Below, one piece after another: positions 16,719-25,633 of a DNA stretch of 64,000 nt. Both the position numbers and the translations under genes were made by a program. The notes beneath the pieces are model-generated. The model saw only the letters and a program-made list of their open reading frames with translations, had not been told where the DNA came from and made no database searches. The DNA lies in NCBI GenBank assembly GCA_036490335.1, contig DASXEB010000019.1, positions 124,001-188,000 of the forward strand. Direction: 5' to 3'. Every line of letters starts with the position of its first letter. The first letter of the stretch is position 1. The DNA comes from Palsa-1392 sp036490335 (GTDB lineage: Bacteria > Verrucomicrobiota > Verrucomicrobiia > Chthoniobacterales > UBA10450).

Positions 16719-17966
16719 TTAATCTTTGAATTCGCTCACGACCAGAGTGGCGTTGTGGCCGCCGAAGCCGAAGGAATTGTTCAAGGCCACGCGCACTCTT
16801 TTTTCCCGGGCAACGTTAGGCGTGTAATCGAGATCGCATTCCGGATCGGGATTTTCGAGGTTGATCGTCGGCGGAATTTTGCTGTCGCGCATCGCGAGGA
16901 TGCAGGCCGCGAGCTCGATCGCGCCCGCGCCGCCGAGGAGGTGGCCGGTCATCGATTTGGTCGAGCTGATGGCGAGGCCGTTGCGCGCGTGATCGCCGAA
17001 AACGGTTTTGAGCGCGCGGGTTTCGCAAATGTCGCCGAGGCCGGTGGAAGTGGCGTGCGCGTTGACGTAATCGACGTCGTTAGGCGAAACGCGCGCGTGA
17101 TCGAGCGCCATCTGCATCGCGCGGGCGGCGCCGTTGCCGTCGGGCGGCGGCGCGGTCATGTGATAGGCGTCGCCGGAAAGTCCGTAGCCGGCGAGCTCGC
17201 AATAAATTTTCGCGCCGCGCGCTTTGGCGTGTTCGAGTTCTTCGACCACCACGACGCCGCCGCCTTCGCCGATGACGAAGCCGTCGCGATCGCGATCGAA
17301 GGGCCGCGAGGCGCGCTCCGGTTCGTCGTTGCGCGTGCTCAAGGCTTTCATCGCGCCGAAACCGCCGAGGCCGATCGGAATGATGGCCGCCTCCGAGCCG
17401 CCCGCGAGAAAGATATCGGCGTCGCCAAATTTAATGATGCGCCACGCTTCGCCGATCGCGTTGTTCGAAGTCGCGCACGCCGTCACGATGCACATGTTCG
17501 GGCCGCGCAAACCAAATTCCATCGAGATGAGCCCGCTCGCCATGTTGCTGATGAGCATCGGAATGGTGAAGGCGGAGACGCGATCGGGCCCTTTGTCGAC
17601 CAGCGCGGTGTGCTGGTCTTCGAGCGTTTTTAATCCGCCGATGCCGCTGCTCACGAGGACGCCGAAACGGTCGCGATCGACTTTCTCGAGATCGATCCCG
17701 GCGTCGCGCATCGCGCTTTTCGTCGCGGCCATCGCGAAATGGGCGAAGCGATCGGTGCGCTTGTGATCCTTCGGATTGTTGAAGACCGGTTTGGGATCGA
17801 AGCCGCGCACCTCGCCGGCGATTTTGCAATCGAAGCCGGTGGTATCGAAACGGGTGATCGGCCCGATTCCGCTCCGGCCTTCGAGCAGGTTGTTCCAGAA
17901 AACTTCCAGCTCGCTGCCGAGCGGCGTGGCGACGCCCAAACCGGTAATGACGACTCTGCGTTCCAT
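16719..17966 (-). CDS. fabF: Beta-ketoacyl-ACP synthase II FabF
   Basis: A 415-residue condensing enzyme of fatty-acid elongation, condensing malonyl-ACP with acyl-ACP. Nucleophile Cys164 sits in TACATSNN; the two active-site His are in NAHATSTGLGD and KSMTGHLLGGAGA; the GFGGHNATL C-terminal loop is intact. Full length. The usual partner acpP is not adjacent; guaB3 lies 19 bases upstream, a gap filled by two repeat copies (17973, 17984). Repeat copies inside read as SPND (17077) and, in degenerate form, as PNV (16811). Confidence 0.95.
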   Translation of the reverse strand: MERRVVITGLGVATPLGSELEVFWNNLLEGRSGIGPITRFDTTGFDCKIAGEVRGFDPKPVFNNPKDHKRTDRFAHFAMAATKSAMRDAGIDLEKVDRDRFGVLVSSGIGGLKTLEDQHTALVDKGPDRVSAFTIPMLISNMASGLISMEFGLRGPNMCIVTACATSNNAIGEAWRIIKFGDADIFLAGGSEAAIIPIGLGGFGAMKALSTRNDEPERASRPFDRDRDGFVIGEGGGVVVVEELEHAKARGAKIYCELAGYGLSGDAYHMTAPPPDGNGAARAMQMALDHARVSPNDVDYVNAHATSTGLGDICETRALKTVFGDHARNGLAISSTKSMTGHLLGGAGAIELAACILAMRDSKIPPTINLENPDPECDLDYTPNVAREKRVRVALNNSFGFGGHNATLVVSEFKD

Positions 17967-17985
17967 ACTTTTGCCTAACGAACGC

Positions 17986-19164
17986 CTAACGAGTTCCCAT
18001 GCCGACGTTCTGCACGGTCTGGAAAAGTTTGCCTTCGGTTTTGATCGAGGGCGCGATGATGATTTCGGTCTGCTGAAATTCCGGGAGCGTGCTTGCGCCG
18101 ACGTTGCCCATGCAGGTCGTGATCGCGCCGACCAGGTTTTGCGAGCCGTCGTCGACTTCGGCGGGGCCGAACAAAATTTGCTTGAGCGAGCCGGTCGAGC
18201 CGACTTTGATCCGCGTGCCGCGCGGGAGATTGGCGTGCGGCGTGGCCATGCCCCAGTGATTGCCGCGGCCCGGCGCTTCGTGCGCTTTGGCAAACGCGCT
18301 CCCGACCATGACGGCGTCGGCGCCGCAAGCGAGCGCTTTGCAAACGTCGCCGCCTTTGCTCATCCCGCCGTCGGTGATGATCGGGACGTAGCGCGAAGTT
18401 TTTTTGAAATAGGCGTCGCGCGCGGCGGCGCAATCGACCGTCGCGGTGACCTGCGGCACGCCAAGACCCAGCACGCCGCGCGAAGTGCAAGCCGCGCCCG
18501 GACCAACGCCGATGAGCACCGCAGCCGGACCGCATTCCATGATTTCATACGTCGCGTCGAAGCCAACCGTGTTGCCGACGATGATCGGAATGCGCATCTC
18601 GCGGCAAAATTTCGCGAGATCGAGCGATTCGTATTCGGACGAAATGTGGCGAACGGTCGAGACCGTGCTTTGGACCACAAAAATATCCGCGCCCGCTTCC
18701 TGCGCGATCGCACCAAACCTCGTCGCGCGCTGCGGAATCGAGCTGACCGCGACCGGCACGCCGCTGTCTTTTATTTCTTTCACGCGCGCGCGAATCAAAT
18801 CTTCCTGCACCGGTTCCTGGTAAATTTTTTGCAGCAGCGAGGTGATCTCCGCTTTGTCGGCCTCGACGATTTTTTGCAAAACCTCCTCGGGATTTTTGTA
18901 GCGCGTCTGCACGCCTTCGAGATTCAAGACCGCGAGCCCGCCGAGTTTTCCCATCGCGATCGCGAACTTCACGTCGACCACGCCGTCCATCGCGCTGGCC
19001 AGGATCGGAATCTTGAACTCAAGCGGCTCGCCTCCTTTACTCGTTAGGCGCCAGGAAATGTCGACTTCGTTCGGATTAATCGTCACGCGACCCGGCACGA
19101 GCGCGATCTCGTCGAAGCCGTAGGTCACGCGCGCTTTGCGATTGCGGCCAATCCACATTCCCAT
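17986..19164 (-). CDS. guaB3: GuaB3-type IMP dehydrogenase-related protein
   Basis: A 392-residue TIM-barrel protein of the IMPDH/GMP reductase family, lacking the CBS domains of GuaB. The catalytic Cys lies in GPGAACTSRGVLG; DGGMSKGGDVCKALACGADAVMVGS forms the phosphate-binding loops. The N-terminus GRNRKARVTYGFDEIALVPG matches the GuaB3 subgroup known from actinobacteria and cyanobacteria. The reaction is probably on IMP or GMP; which is not decidable here. Its stop TAG is supplied by the repeat copy at 17984. Confidence 0.87.
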   Translation of the reverse strand: MGMWIGRNRKARVTYGFDEIALVPGRVTINPNEVDISWRLTSKGGEPLEFKIPILASAMDGVVDVKFAIAMGKLGGLAVLNLEGVQTRYKNPEEVLQKIVEADKAEITSLLQKIYQEPVQEDLIRARVKEIKDSGVPVAVSSIPQRATRFGAIAQEAGADIFVVQSTVSTVRHISSEYESLDLAKFCREMRIPIIVGNTVGFDATYEIMECGPAAVLIGVGPGAACTSRGVLGLGVPQVTATVDCAAARDAYFKKTSRYVPIITDGGMSKGGDVCKALACGADAVMVGSAFAKAHEAPGRGNHWGMATPHANLPRGTRIKVGSTGSLKQILFGPAEVDDGSQNLVGAITTCMGNVGASTLPEFQQTEIIIAPSIKTEGKLFQTVQNVGMGTR

Positions 19165-19167
19165 GGT

Positions 19168-19407
19168 TTAAATTCGATCCAGTTTAAAGCGTTCGTTCAA
19201 GCTGCCGCAGCGCGGACAGCGGGGCAAGAGCGTCGTCGTGCGGTCCTCAAATTCAAAGGCGCAAATGCAGCAGCGCAATCGATACCGCAAGGCGCGCTGC
19301 TCGCGGCGACGCCGATTCCACTCGCCCACTATCCAGAGGAGAAAAACCGCCGCAAGAAAAAGCAGCAGATAAATCGTGACGAGCGCGGCGAGGCTGACAC
19401 GAATCAC
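19168..19407 (-). CDS. Small membrane protein with zinc ribbon
   Basis: A 79-residue protein: one N-terminal transmembrane helix (about residues 5-27), a basic segment EWNRRRREQR, then a zinc-ribbon-like pair of cysteine motifs (CCIC and CPRC, 22 residues apart). It overlaps the tonB-like gene by 4 bases (ATGA type) and precedes guaB3 by 3 bases. The function is unknown; being tied to the TonB unit suggests an envelope role. Confidence 0.7.
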   Translation of the reverse strand: MIRVSLAALVTIYLLLFLAAVFLLWIVGEWNRRRREQRALRYRLRCCICAFEFEDRTTTLLPRCPRCGSLNERFKLDRI

Positions 19408-20189
19408 GGCGCGGCCTCGGCGGACGGCAGCGCGATGTCGTTGCCGAACTCAATCGTCGCCGTGGCCCAGGTTAGCTTTTCGTTAGGCGAACCGGACGGC
19501 AAAGTTTTCTCCGCCGCGAAACGGACGCGCGCGAGATCGCTTTGCGCCTGCTCGTCGAGCGCGGCGTCGCCGGAAGATTGCTCGAGAAAAACAAACCGGA
19601 CAATTCCGCGATCATCGACCGCGATGCGAAAGAGCCCGCTCTCCGGCGCGGCGCGGGAGGAAGCGTGGAACTTAAGCGGCGGCGACGCGAAGGCGCGACC
19701 GTCGAGCTCTTCGGAAAAACGCAGTGTGCTCGGCGCGCCGACGCGCGCCGGCGGATTTGTTGGGCTCGTCATTGGCACCGGACCCGGCGGCATCGCCGAG
19801 ACAATATTAGGCTGCGGTTTTTGCGGGGGCAGCTCTTTCAACTGCGGCGGCATCGTCAGGTAAGACGGAACGTGCGCGACTTTCGGCAGTTGATATTCGG
19901 GCGCGTTCGCCGGCCGCTGCGTTTGCGAAGCGAGGGCCGGATCTTCCGCGTCGAGCCACTCGAGAAACGAGCGCGCTTCGTCCGAAGTCGGCGCGATCAC
20001 GCTGACGCGCGCGGGCGGCGGGAGGAGCGCGATGGCCGGCGGGTAGATGACTTGAAACAAATAAAAGCAGACGGCGTGCAGGCCTAACGACGCCAAAATA
20101 AAACCGGCGATCGCGAGCTTGCGCCGGCGCGGGCGTTCCCAATGAAAAAGCAGATTTCCGTGCGGCTGCGCGTAGGTCTGCGCGCTCAC
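19404..20189 (-). CDS. TonB-like energy transducer
   Basis: A 261-residue periplasm-spanning protein: a single N-terminal helix (about residues 25-50), a proline-rich middle (PPQLKELPPQKPQPN, PPGPVPMTSPTNPP), and a C-terminal region of TonB type with a V-x-F-x-x-x-G-V-x-x-x-x-SSGD-x-x-LD-x-x-A pattern. With ExbB and ExbD it would transmit proton-motive force to outer-membrane receptors; no receptor gene is nearby. It overlaps exbD by 4 bases. The linker contains repeat-derived SPNE (19480). Confidence 0.83.
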   Translation of the reverse strand: MSAQTYAQPHGNLLFHWERPRRRKLAIAGFILASLGLHAVCFYLFQVIYPPAIALLPPPARVSVIAPTSDEARSFLEWLDAEDPALASQTQRPANAPEYQLPKVAHVPSYLTMPPQLKELPPQKPQPNIVSAMPPGPVPMTSPTNPPARVGAPSTLRFSEELDGRAFASPPLKFHASSRAAPESGLFRIAVDDRGIVRFVFLEQSSGDAALDEQAQSDLARVRFAAEKTLPSGSPNEKLTWATATIEFGNDIALPSAEAAP

Positions 20190-20590
20190 TGTTGCGGCGT
20201 GGTCGCGAGCGCGACCGAAGTGATTCCACGCTCGAGCGCGGCGTTCGTCACCGCCATGACGAGGTCGTAGGAAGCGAGCCGGTCGGCTTTGATGATGACG
20301 GAACGGCCTTCGCGTTTCGCCGCGTCAAGTCCGGGGCCGAGCTGGTCGAGCGAGACTTTTTGATCGCGCAAATAAATCGCCGGATTCGGACCGCCGGTGA
20401 TGCTGATGATTTGCTGGTTCGGCTCCGGCGCGAGGGTGAAGCGCGAGAACGGCACCGTCACGGAAATTCCCGGCTGCAAAACAAAGTTGGAGCTAAGCAG
20501 GAAAAAAAAGATGAGGAGAAAAATGACGTCGAGGAGCGGAAAGACAAAGAGCCAGCCGAAATGGATGCTGCTCGTGCGCGTCAGTTTCAT
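20186..20590 (-). CDS. exbD: Biopolymer transport protein ExbD/TolR
   Basis: A 134-residue protein with one transmembrane segment that contains the conserved proton-path Asp (PLLDVIFLLIFFFLLSS) and a periplasmic domain ending VALATTPQQ. It forms the ion channel with ExbB. It lies 33 bases after exbB and overlaps the tonB-like gene. The gap to exbB holds two inverted repeat copies (20595 and 20622). Confidence 0.9.
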   Translation of the reverse strand: MKLTRTSSIHFGWLFVFPLLDVIFLLIFFFLLSSNFVLQPGISVTVPFSRFTLAPEPNQQIISITGGPNPAIYLRDQKVSLDQLGPGLDAAKREGRSVIIKADRLASYDLVMAVTNAALERGITSVALATTPQQ

Positions 20591-20623
20591 TTATTCGTTA
20601 GGCGCGAACCGCGCGCCCTTTGC

Positions 20624-21298
20624 CTAACGATCAAAGCGCTGTTCGGAGGTCTGCGTTTGCGCCTGCTGAAAGCTGATGATTTCCGCGCCCGGGGCGCGAT
20701 CGCTCAGCATGTGCACGACTTCGATGCCGGCGCGTTCCATGTCGTGTAGAAGCGTGTTCACGCGCGACGAAAGATAGCTGTAAGCGACAAACGTCGGCGT
20801 CGCGACGACGAGCCCGGCCGCGGTCGTGAGCAGACTTTTGTAGATGCCGGTCGAAAGTTCCGTCACCGTCGCGTAGCCGCCGTTCGACGAGACCATCCCG
20901 AATGCGTCGATCATGCCCGCGACCGTGCCTAACAATCCAATCAGCGGCGTCAAATAAGCGAGCGTCGCGAGCACGCCCAGAAAACGCTCGAGTTTCGGCA
21001 CCTCGAGCTGGCCGGCTTCCTGCACGATCTCGCGCAGCTCCGAGCGCGGCGCGTCGTGGCGAATGATGGCGGCGTGAATGACGCGCGCGACCGGGCCGGG
21101 CGTGCCCGCGCATTCGTGCAGCGCCTCGGCGAAATTGCGCCGCTGCACCAGATTCGAGAGTCCCTGCAAAAATTCGCCGACGTGGATCGTGGCGCGATGA
21201 AAATAAAAGAGCCGCTCGGCAAAAACCGCGATCGCGATGATGCTGCAAGCCAGGATCGGCCACATGAGCAGACCACCCTTTTGGATGTAATCGATCAT
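20624..21298 (-). CDS. exbB: Biopolymer transport protein ExbB (MotA/TolQ/ExbB)
   Basis: A 224-residue inner-membrane channel protein with three transmembrane helices; the conserved LTPLIGLLGTVAGMIDAF and TAAGLVVATPTFVAYSYL stretches identify the family. It heads the leftward unit exbB-exbD-tonB-zinc ribbon-guaB3-fabF. Its TAG stop is read from the repeat copy at 20622. Confidence 0.92.
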   Translation of the reverse strand: MIDYIQKGGLLMWPILACSIIAIAVFAERLFYFHRATIHVGEFLQGLSNLVQRRNFAEALHECAGTPGPVARVIHAAIIRHDAPRSELREIVQEAGQLEVPKLERFLGVLATLAYLTPLIGLLGTVAGMIDAFGMVSSNGGYATVTELSTGIYKSLLTTAAGLVVATPTFVAYSYLSSRVNTLLHDMERAGIEVVHMLSDRAPGAEIISFQQAQTQTSEQRFDR

Positions 21299-21394
21299 GC
21301 GTTGACCTCATAACGCCGGTTCGCGGCGCTGGCAAGTGAGGAGAGGATTTTGCCTAACGAACAAAGGAGCGGAGTTTTCGTTCGGGGGAAAAAT

Positions 21395-21876
21395 TCAGCG
21401 ATGCGCGGCCGGGCTCGGCGCGGGATTTTTCGGAGTCGTGTGCCCGAGCAGCGCGCCCGAGCCGTCGCAGATCGCGTAACCGCTCGGATGGCCTTCGGCG
21501 TCGAAACTGTAAACAATTTTGTGCAGGACCGCGCCGCCTTATCGAGCTGCGTCTCTTCCGCGAGCTGGCCGGCGGCGTTGTAGTGATAGAGCGTGTGAAA
21601 ACGAAACGCGCCGTTCGCGGCAAAGACGTCGCCGCTCTCGTAGCGCCCGTCGGCATCGAGCCGGTAAATAATTTTGCCGCGCGTTTTGCCGTGAGCGTCG
21701 GTCGTCGTGGCGACGCACCGGTGGTTGGCCGCGTTCGTTTCGTAGGTCGTTTTCGTTCCGTCGGGATTCAACGCCAGGGTCACACGAATCGCGTCCTCGG
21801 CTGATTGCGCGTGAGCGACGACTGACGCGAAAAGGCAGAGCGCGATGAGTTTTGCGCGGAGGATTTTTCGAAACAT
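21395..21876 (-). pseudogene. Frameshifted secreted protein with YD/RHS-like strands
   Basis: The N-terminal part (start MFRKILRAKL, signal peptide ending AHA) reads well to LAEETQLDKA. The protein-like sequence then continues in the adjacent frame as LHKIVYSFDAEGHPSGYAI and ends PSPAAHR-stop at 21395. A single missing base in the G/C run near plus-strand 21531-21538 (DKAG-AVLHK expected) explains the break. Restored, it would be about 160 residues with repeated K-I-x-Y-x-x-D-A-x-G strands. It is either a decayed gene or a sequencing/assembly error. Nothing marks the longer unshifted tail as real. Confidence 0.72.
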
Positions 21877-21934
21877 GGATCGGTGTTGGGAAATTACGGG
21901 CGCGAAGAAAGCGCGCAAATCGGCATTATTTTTA

Positions 21935-21989
21935 TTGACCATTAAAAAGCGTGGTGGTTAAAGGTGGGGGAAAGTGGATTGATGTGGAG
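21935..21989 (+). promoter_or_regulatory. Likely dcw promoter and MraZ operator
   Basis: A TTGACC (21935) followed 17 bases on by TTAAAG (21958) is a weak promoter candidate. Overlapping it are GT-rich direct repeats, GTGG-TGG, GGTGGGGG, AAAGTGG and GATGTGG (21951-21987), each about 10 bp apart. MraZ proteins are known to repress their own operon by binding GTGG-type direct repeats with about 10-bp spacing just upstream of mraZ. The site placement fits; the role here is inferred. Confidence 0.55.
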
Positions 21990-22007
21990 CATCAATCCTG
22001 CTTCTGC

Positions 22008-22466
22008 ATGGAAACCGCCTTGTCATCACCACCTTTCTACGCCGGAGAATTTCGCCACCAAATCGACGAAAAAAATCGCGTCACGATTCCGTCGCGCTGG
22101 CGCCGCAACGGCGAGAGCGAAGAGTTTCTTCTCCTCCCCGAGCAGAACGCACAATGCCTCCTCGTTATGACGCCGGGCGAGTTCGCGCGCCTGATCGCGA
22201 GTGCGCAGGCGACGAGCCATCTCGCGCCGCGCGAGCTGCGCGTGTTCCTGCGCCAACTGCACGCGCGCGCCGAGCACGCTTCGGCGGACAAGCAGGGCCG
22301 GCTGGTTTTGCCTAACGATCTTTGCCGGCAGCTTCAGCTCCGCGGCGAAGTTGCGCTCGTCGGCGGCTCGGGCCGTTTCGAAATTTGGAACCTGACGCGC
22401 TGGAAACGCGCGCATCAGGAAGAGCATCCCACATATCAGCACGTGGCAAATCTGATCGGACTTTAG
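22008..22466 (+). CDS. mraZ: Transcriptional regulator MraZ
   Basis: A 152-residue protein with the two SpoVT/AbrB-like beta halves of MraZ: FYAGEFRHQIDEKNRVTIPSRW (start) and ASADKQGRLVLPNDL (second half), each with the DxxxR signature. It represses the dcw cluster by binding upstream repeats. The ATG at 22008 is chosen; TTG at 22020 is an alternative. One repeat copy (22310) encodes the conserved-looking VLPNDL. First gene of the cluster. Confidence 0.9.
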   Translation: METALSSPPFYAGEFRHQIDEKNRVTIPSRWRRNGESEEFLLLPEQNAQCLLVMTPGEFARLIASAQATSHLAPRELRVFLRQLHARAEHASADKQGRLVLPNDLCRQLQLRGEVALVGGSGRFEIWNLTRWKRAHQEEHPTYQHVANLIGL

Positions 22467-22553
22467 CGGAACGAAACTGTGAACGCGTTGTTGTTTGAAC
22501 GGCCGGTGCGGTTTTCCACCGGCCCGCTCGTTTTGGAAGAGGAGGCGCAGGAA

Positions 22554-23477
22554 ATGCAGCATGTCAGTTATCACTCTCCCGTGCTCGTCGCGGAAACGAT
22601 CGAGCTGCTCGCGCTCCAGCCGGGCGCGATCGTGCTCGACGGCACCTGCGGCGGCGGCGGTCACACCGAAGCGATCCTGCGCGCGGGCGCCGATGTCGTC
22701 GCGCTCGATCAGGATCCGGACGCGCTCGATTTCGCGGCCGCGCGGCTGACGAATTTCAATCGCCGGCTCACGTTGCGGCGCGCGAATTTTCGCGATGCCG
22801 CGTCGGTCCTCGACAAACTTGGGATCGCAAAACTGGGCGGCGCGCTGCTCGATCTCGGCGTCTCTTCGCGCCAGCTCGAAAACCCGAGCCGCGGCTTTTC
22901 GCTCATGCGCAGCGGACCGCTCGACATGCGGATGGATCCGCGCCGCGAGCTGACGGCGGCCGAGATCGTGAACAATTACAGCGAAGAAGAATTGACCCGG
23001 ATTTTTCGCGAGCTCGGCGAAGAGCCGGCCGCGCGGCGGGTCGCGAGCCAGATCGTGAAAGCGAGAAAACAGTCGCCCTTCCGCGAAACGATCGCGCTCG
23101 CAAAAGCGATCGAAAAAATCGTCGGCCGCCACGGCAAGCGTCATCCGGCGACGCAAATTTTCCAGGCCTTGCGCATGGAAGTGAACGACGAGCTCGGCGC
23201 GCTCGAGGAAGGTTTGCGCGCGATTGTCGAGCGACTCGAAAGCGGCGCGCGCATCGCGGTCATCACTTTTCATTCGCTCGAGGACCGGGTCGTGAAAAAT
23301 TTCTTTCGCGAACGCAGCCGCGCCGAAATCGATCGCCCGGAATGGCCGGCGCCGAAGCCAAATCCGGAGCACGAACTTGAGCTCATCACTCCGAAACCAG
23401 TCGAGCCCGGCGTTGCTGAACAGCGGGCCAATCCGCGCTCGCGGAGCGCGAAGCTTCGCGTCGCCGAGAAAATCTGA
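22554..23477 (+). CDS. rsmH: 16S rRNA m4C1402 methyltransferase RsmH
   Basis: A 307-residue SAM-dependent methyltransferase acting on the ribosomal decoding centre. Evidence: SYHSPVLVAETIELL start, DGTCGGGGHTEAIL SAM site, ALLDLGVSSRQLENPSRGFS, and the C-terminal AVITFHSLEDRVVKNFF. A GAGGAGG Shine-Dalgarno at 22539-22545 decides the ATG at 22554; the frame opens earlier at a GTG (22479), which would add 25 residues lacking homology. No repeat copy inside. Confidence 0.94.
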   Translation: MQHVSYHSPVLVAETIELLALQPGAIVLDGTCGGGGHTEAILRAGADVVALDQDPDALDFAAARLTNFNRRLTLRRANFRDAASVLDKLGIAKLGGALLDLGVSSRQLENPSRGFSLMRSGPLDMRMDPRRELTAAEIVNNYSEEELTRIFRELGEEPAARRVASQIVKARKQSPFRETIALAKAIEKIVGRHGKRHPATQIFQALRMEVNDELGALEEGLRAIVERLESGARIAVITFHSLEDRVVKNFFRERSRAEIDRPEWPAPKPNPEHELELITPKPVEPGVAEQRANPRSRSAKLRVAEKI

Positions 23478-23845
23478 TGAACCGACGTCGCCGCCAAAAA
23501 TTCAATCCGATCAACGCGCCGGCGCTCGCACGCTGGATCGTGATTTTCGTTTTTCTCGCCATCACCGGCCTGAGCTACGTCTATCTCACTGTCCAACTGC
23601 ATTCGTTAGGCACGCAGCGCAGACAGCTCGAGCGTCAGCTCGCCGACACGCGCACGCAACTCGAGGACGCGCGCGTCCAGATCGCGACCCTCACTTCCCA
23701 CACCGCGCTGCAGCAGCGGTTGCGGGAGGGTTATTTGAAAATGGTCCCGATCAGCGAGCAAAGCATCGTTAGGCTGAATCTGCCGCTGCGTCCGGCGGCC
23801 GAAGAAGACGTGCAGCCGGTCTCGAACAAGCGAGGTGCGCGATGA
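23477..23845 (+). CDS. ftsL: FtsL-like cell-division protein
   Basis: A 122-residue bitopic protein: basic N-terminus, one transmembrane helix (about 19-41), then a coiled coil with heptad leucines and glutamines (LERQLADTRTQLEDARVQIA). Sequence identity to FtsL is low in general; size, topology and position between rsmH and ftsI support the name. It overlaps rsmH by one base and ftsI by four. FtsL would join FtsB/FtsQ in the divisome. Confidence 0.75.
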   Translation: MNRRRRQKFNPINAPALARWIVIFVFLAITGLSYVYLTVQLHSLGTQRRQLERQLADTRTQLEDARVQIATLTSHTALQQRLREGYLKMVPISEQSIVRLNLPLRPAAEEDVQPVSNKRGAR

Positions 23846-25605
23846 AGTGGAACGGCCGGACTCGCTGCGCGCTCGTCTGCGTGCTTTTCATCGCGATCTT
23901 CAGCGTTTTTTCCTTCCGACTCGTTTACCTGCAAATGGTCGAGCACGATTATTACGCCGCGATCGCGGCCGGAAAAGACGGCGCGACGCAGACCATCTTC
24001 GCCGAACGCGGCGCGATCTACGACGCGCATAACGAAATCCTCGCGCAGAACGTTCCGGTCGAAAACGTCATCGCGGATTGCAGTTTGATGAACGATCGCG
24101 AGGCGCTCGCGCCGATCCTCGCCAAGACCTTGAAAATTCCCTCCGCGGAAATCGCGGACAAGATCGCCGGCGATAGTCGCTACATCATTTTGAAAAAGGC
24201 GCTGCCGGAAGCGGTTGCGGTCTCGTTAGGCAAAAAACTGAGCGCGGCGAAACTGCGCGGGATTCGTTTCGAGCGCGATTTCGTGCGGCGCTATCCGAAC
24301 GGCTCGATGCTTTGTCACGTCGTCGGATTTTCCAACGCGGAGCATCAGGGCGTCGAGGGCGTCGAGGCGTCGATGGATCAATATCTCCGCGGCGAAAATG
24401 GTTTTCGGCACATCGAGCGCGATCGCACCGGCCGCGAACTGGTGCTTTATCGCGGCGCGGAACGCCCGCCTCGCAACGGTTACGACGTCCATCTCACGAT
24501 CGATCTGAATTTGCAGATGATCGTCGAGAACGAGCTCGACGCTGCGATGCGCGAATACACGCCACAGAAAGCGACCATCATCCTGATGCGGCCGCAGACT
24601 GGCGAAATCCTCGCGATGGCGAACCGGCCGAATTTCGACCCCAACAAAATCACCGGCACGAATCCGGAACATCTGAAAAATCGCGCCATCACCGACATGA
24701 TGGAGCCGGGCTCGACTTTCAAAATCGTGACCGTCAGCGCGGCGCTCAACGAGCACAAGGTGCGGCTCGACACGCCCATCTTTTGCGAAAACGGCCCGTG
24801 GCTTTTCGGCGGCCGCTATTTGCACGATCACAGATATTTTGGCGAAATCCCGGTGCAGGACGTGCTCGTGAAATCGAGCAACATCGGCGCGGCCAAGATC
24901 GCGCTCATGCTCGGCGACGAGAAATTTTACGAATACATTCGCAGCTACGGTTTCGGCGATCGCACCGGCATCGAATTGCCGGGCGAAATCGGCGGCTTGA
25001 TTCATCCGCCGCAGGCCTGGAGCAAAATTTCCATCACCCGCATGCCAATGGGCCACGAAGTCGGCGTCACGCCTTTGCAGATGATCATGGCGATGGCGAC
25101 GATCGCGAACGGCGGGGAATTGGTCGCGCCGCGGATCGTCAAATCGGTCGTCGATAACGACAGCGGAAAAGTGATTTGCGATCTGAAACCGACCGTCGTT
25201 AGGCGAGTTGTCTCGCGCGAAGCGGCCGCGCAAGTCGCGCTCGCCTTGCGCGGCGTCGTCAGCCAGCGCGGCACGGCGGTCGGAGCGGCCGTGCCCGGTT
25301 TCACCGTCTCCGGCAAAACCGGCACCGCGCAAAAACCAGACCCGCACGGCGGCTACGAAAAAGGCAAAGAGATCGTTTCCTTCAGCGGATTTTTGCCCTC
25401 GGAAAACCCGGCTTTCGTCGGCCTCGTCGTGCTCGACGACGCACATGTGAAATCGGAAGAAGAAAATTACGGCGGCAAAATTGCCGGACCCATTTTCGCG
25501 CACGTCGCCGAGAAGGCCGCGCGTTATCTCGACCTTGAGCCGCATGAGGAAATCGGCAAGCAAATCGCGTCGGGCCGAGTCGCCCTAACCAATGCCCATC
25601 GCTGA
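23842..25605 (+). CDS. ftsI: Peptidoglycan transpeptidase FtsI (PBP3)
   Basis: A 587-residue class-B penicillin-binding protein that cross-links septal peptidoglycan. A single N-terminal membrane helix (9-31) is followed by the dimerisation domain (RGAIYDAHNEILA) and the transpeptidase domain with active site S-T-F-K (EPGSTFKIVT), SSN (VKSSNIGAAK) and KTGTA (SGKTGTAQKPD). Start by ATGA overlap with ftsL. Repeat copies at 24223 and 25196. Confidence 0.95.
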   Translation: MKWNGRTRCALVCVLFIAIFSVFSFRLVYLQMVEHDYYAAIAAGKDGATQTIFAERGAIYDAHNEILAQNVPVENVIADCSLMNDREALAPILAKTLKIPSAEIADKIAGDSRYIILKKALPEAVAVSLGKKLSAAKLRGIRFERDFVRRYPNGSMLCHVVGFSNAEHQGVEGVEASMDQYLRGENGFRHIERDRTGRELVLYRGAERPPRNGYDVHLTIDLNLQMIVENELDAAMREYTPQKATIILMRPQTGEILAMANRPNFDPNKITGTNPEHLKNRAITDMMEPGSTFKIVTVSAALNEHKVRLDTPIFCENGPWLFGGRYLHDHRYFGEIPVQDVLVKSSNIGAAKIALMLGDEKFYEYIRSYGFGDRTGIELPGEIGGLIHPPQAWSKISITRMPMGHEVGVTPLQMIMAMATIANGGELVAPRIVKSVVDNDSGKVICDLKPTVVRRVVSREAAAQVALALRGVVSQRGTAVGAAVPGFTVSGKTGTAQKPDPHGGYEKGKEIVSFSGFLPSENPAFVGLVVLDDAHVKSEEENYGGKIAGPIFAHVAEKAARYLDLEPHEEIGKQIASGRVALTNAHR

Positions 25606-25633
25606 GCCGCCGCGTCGCGCGTGTCCACACCTC

